Source: Microlunatus flavus (lineage in GTDB: Bacteria > Actinomycetota > Actinomycetes > Propionibacteriales > Propionibacteriaceae). From it: DNA of 40,075 nt. Below the pieces are notes generated by a model that worked only from the letters and a program-made list of their open reading frames with translations, was not told the origin of the DNA and did no database searches. The translations under genes and the position numbers were made by a program. Of the stretch, positions 34,654-40,075 are shown piece by piece (within the stretch, counting starts at the first letter, position 1; each line of letters opens with the position of its first letter). The stretch is taken from contig NZ_FOFA01000015.1 of the NCBI RefSeq assembly GCF_900110855.1, positions 1 to 40,075 of the forward strand. The letters run 5' to 3'.

Positions 34654-35891
34654 GTGCGGGCTCCAGCGCGCTTCGCCGCGTACGCCACGCTCCTCGGCGA
34701 CCCGCCCGCCCGGACCTTCAGCCTCACCGGTCTGCTGGCGCGGCTGCCGCAGTCGATGACCGGGATCGGCCTCGTCCTCCTGGTCTCGGCGGCGACCGGG
34801 TCGTTCGGCCGGGCCGGCCTCGTCGCGGGTGCGGTGACCGCGGCCAGCGCCGTCGCGGCACCGCTGTGGGGACGCCTCGTCGACCGCGCCGGGCAGGCCC
34901 GGGTCCTCGCCGGCACCTCGGTCGGCTACGCGGCCGGCCTCCTCGGCGTGCTCGTCGCCGTCGACCGGGCCTGGCCGTTCGTCACGGCGGTGGGCAGCGC
35001 GGCCTTCGCCGGGCTGTGCTTCACCCCGACCGGCAGCTGCGTCCGGGCGCGCTGGAGCCACCGGCTGTCCGGCTCGCCGCTGCTGGACGTCGCCTTCGCC
35101 GTCGAGGCGGTGCTGGACGAGGTGACCTTCGTGGTGGGGCCGGTCCTGGTGACGTTCCTGTCCACGGCCTTCTCCCCCGAGGCGGGCCTGGTGGTCTGCG
35201 CGGTCCTCGGGGTGGTGGGTTCGGTGGCCCTCGCCGCGCAGCGCGGCACGGAGCCGCCGCGGCATCCCCGCGAACCGCACCGTGCGGCCGAGCGTCGCCT
35301 GCCGGGACGGCTCCTGGCCACGGTGGCCGTCGCCTGCTGCGCGCTCGGCGGGGTGTTCGGCGGCATGGAGGTGGTCGTGGTGGCCTTCGCCCGCGAGCGG
35401 GCGATCGTGTCGTCCTCGGGGCTGCTGCTGATGTGCTGGGCGGCCGGCTCGATGGTCGCGGGGCTGGTGGCGGGAGCGCTGACGTGGCGCCGTCCCCCGG
35501 TGACCCGCTTCCGGATCGGCGCCGCCGTGCTCGCGCTGTCCCTGCTGCCCCTGCCCCCGGTCGGGGCGCCGGTGCTGCTCGCCGGTCTGCTGCTGCTCAA
35601 CGGGCTGACGATCGCGCCCACGCTGATCGCGGAGGTCAGCGTGGTCCAGTCCTCGGTGCCGACGTCGCGGCTGACCGAGGCGCTCGGCTGGTCGAGCACC
35701 GGTCTGGCCGGAGGCGTGGCGCTCGGGGCCGCCGCCTCGGGCGCGGTCGTCGACCGCCTCGGCTCGGCCGGCGGGTTCGCCGCGGTCGCGGCCTGCGGCG
35801 TGCTGCTCGCGCTCGGCACCCTGCTCGTGCGCGCACCGGCCCGCACGCCGGACCCCGAGGAGGACCCGGAGCCGGACGCGGAGCCGGAGCC

Positions 35892-35907
<16 letters not shown>
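34654..35907 (+). CDS. Major facilitator superfamily transporter
   Basis: A 417-residue membrane protein with about 12 hydrophobic segments, an MFS motif-A-like loop PLWGRLVDRAGQARVLAG between helices 2 and 3, and a short central loop (QRGTEPPRHPREPHRAAERRLPG). The C-terminus is an acidic Pro/Glu tail (PDPEEDPEPDAEPEPQP). It resembles drug or sugar efflux MFS proteins; the substrate is unknown. GTG at 34654 follows GAGAGGTG; GTG at 34648 is possible. The stop overlaps the convergent rmlCD gene by 16 bp, which leaves no room for a separate terminator. Confidence 0.88.
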
Positions 35908-39264
<3,357 letters not shown>

Positions 39265-39319
39265 GGGGTGGTCCCGCGGCCGGGTAGCGTCGCACCTTCC
39301 CGACGAGAGGCTCCCCCTG

Positions 39320-39937
39320 ATGAAGATCCCCCTGTCCGCGGCCGGCCTCCTGGTCGCCGGGCTGGTGCTCGCCGGTTGCGGCAGCGGCGACGCGTCGTCG
39401 GCCCCCAGCGCGGCGGCACCGTCGGCCGGCGCGCCCACGAGCAGCGCGGCGGCGCCCGCCTCGTCCGCGCCCGCCCAGAGCCCGTCGTCCGCCGACCCGA
39501 GCCCCAGCGCGAGCACCGGCGGCGCGCAGGTCGCCCAGGTCTGCGACACCCTCGACGCCGACCAGGTGAAGAAGCTGACCGGGGTGGCGGTCAAGAAGGG
39601 CACGTCGACCGACCTCGGCGCGTCGAACATCTGCCAGTGGACGCCGGCCGAGGCCGACGGGCCGATCTTCAGCGGCCAGGAAGGCCCGCTGCCCGGGCCG
39701 CTGAGCGAGGTCGAGGGCGAGCTGAAGAAGCAGTTCAACGGCAAGGTGAGCACCATCTCGGTCTCCGGCGCGGCGGACGCCCGCTACATCACCGGCAAGA
39801 AGTCCGGCGTGAACGTCATCGACGTCCTCGCACAGAACAACGGCGTGTTCTACCAGGTCCTCGTCGCGGCCTCGAGCGACGTCAGCGAGCACAAGGACGG
39901 CGCCGTCAAGCTCGTCGAGGCCCTGATCGCCGCCTGA
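39320..39937 (+). CDS. DUF3558-like lipoprotein
   Basis: A 205-residue secreted lipoprotein. The signal sequence MKIPLSAAGLLVAGLVLAGC ends in a lipobox with Cys20; about 50 residues of Ala/Ser/Pro-rich linker follow, typical of actinobacterial cell-wall spacing. The globular part has CDTLDADQVKKLTGVAVKKGTSTDLGASNICQW, whose spaced Cys pair and C-x-W resemble DUF3558. Function unknown. GAGAGG lies about 10 bases before the ATG. It is 55 bp downstream of rmlA and may share its transcript or use a -10-like TAGCGT at about 39285. Confidence 0.85.
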   Translation: MKIPLSAAGLLVAGLVLAGCGSGDASSAPSAAAPSAGAPTSSAAAPASSAPAQSPSSADPSPSASTGGAQVAQVCDTLDADQVKKLTGVAVKKGTSTDLGASNICQWTPAEADGPIFSGQEGPLPGPLSEVEGELKKQFNGKVSTISVSGAADARYITGKKSGVNVIDVLAQNNGVFYQVLVAASSDVSEHKDGAVKLVEALIAA

Positions 39938-39940
39938 CGG

Positions 39941-40000
39941 CAGACGCTCCCTGAGCTCGTCTCACGCTCGGTGAGCCCGTCAGACGCTCCCTGAGCTCGT
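39941..40000. repeat. Three tandem 20-bp units after the last gene
   Basis: CAGACGCTCCCTGAGCTCGT occurs identically at 39941-39960 and 39981-40000, with a diverged copy between them at 39961-39980. It begins four bases after the stop of the lipoprotein gene. The third unit runs into CGAAGGG, making the dispersed-repeat motif found in acnA. Confidence 0.75.
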
Positions 40001-40075
40001 CGAAGGGCCCGGAACGGGTCGGCGTCTTCTCGTGGTCGCGCGGAACGCTGACCTCTTCGAGGCCCTTCGACAAGC
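39990..40075. repeat. Inverted pair of the CCTGAGC(T/C)(T/C)GTCGAAGGG-type repeat, cut by the window end
   Basis: CCTGAGCTCGTCGAAGGG at 39990-40007 faces an inverted copy, GCCCTTCGACAAGC, at 40062-40075 that is truncated by the end of the window. The arms would form a large stem-loop around about 54 bases. The same repeat, in one orientation, lies inside acnA at 15628. Confidence 0.75.

Overview
High-GC chromosomal DNA from an actinomycete (Actinomycetota). The evidence is the dense GC-ending codon use, frequent GTG starts, GTGA/ATGA gene overlaps, leaderless promoters of the form TANNNT plus 6-8 nt plus start codon, and markers such as HemQ, DUF3000, DUF3159, DUF3710, DUF3093, DUF4193 and a DUF222/HNH (13E12-type) gene. 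No rRNA, tRNA, CRISPR array, transposase or integrase was seen. The genus cannot be fixed; a member of Propionibacteriales or Micrococcales is plausible. From memory, the backbone hemQ-cgoX-hemE / DUF3000-rnd / dxs / trmA-permease-ceoB-ceoC / DUF3159-OB-DUF3710-dut-DUF3093-DUF4193 follows the gene order around Rv2676c-Rv2699c of Mycobacterium tuberculosis, so most of the window is conserved housekeeping DNA with a few insertions.

Layout. 1-1051: 3'-truncated DUF222/HNH gene with an SOS-like box. 1160-4355 (minus): coproporphyrin-type heme operon hemE-cgoX-hemQ with 4-base overlaps; the matching ferrochelatase hemH lies apart at 33.4-34.5 kb. 4438-9721 (plus): DUF3000, RNase D, then a thiolase/FadB beta-oxidation pair. 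9793-13020 (minus): an NADP/F420-type oxidoreductase, dxs, and a small unknown gene with a very good LexA box abutting its -10. 13133-14610 (plus): Gfo/Idh/MocA oxidoreductase and HIT protein. 14622-18386 (minus): lipoprotein and aconitase, the latter with an 18-bp operator-like palindrome upstream and a genomic repeat inside its coding sequence. 18619-23322: TrmA-like methyltransferase and APC/KimA-like permease (minus), divergent from two TrkA-type potassium regulators (plus).

23342-29334 (minus): two tandem paralogous secreted proteins of about 960 residues (propeller + three Ig-like ASH repeats + ricin-type trefoil). They sit between ceoC and the DUF3159 block and are the main accessory feature. 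One has a G-quadruplex motif over its ribosome-binding site; the other has 12-bp direct repeats at 21-bp spacing upstream. 29486-33166 (minus): DUF3159, OB-fold, DUF3710, dut, DUF3093, DUF4193. 34654-35907 (plus): MFS exporter. 35892-39264: dTDP-rhamnose genes, with RmlC and RmlD fused in one protein. 39320-39937: DUF3558-like lipoprotein. 39941-40075: a repeat cluster running off the window.

No intergenic gap exceeds about 260 bases. The most interesting signals are the SOS-controlled orphan gene, the propeller/lectin pair with its unusual leaders, and the two insertions in aconitase.
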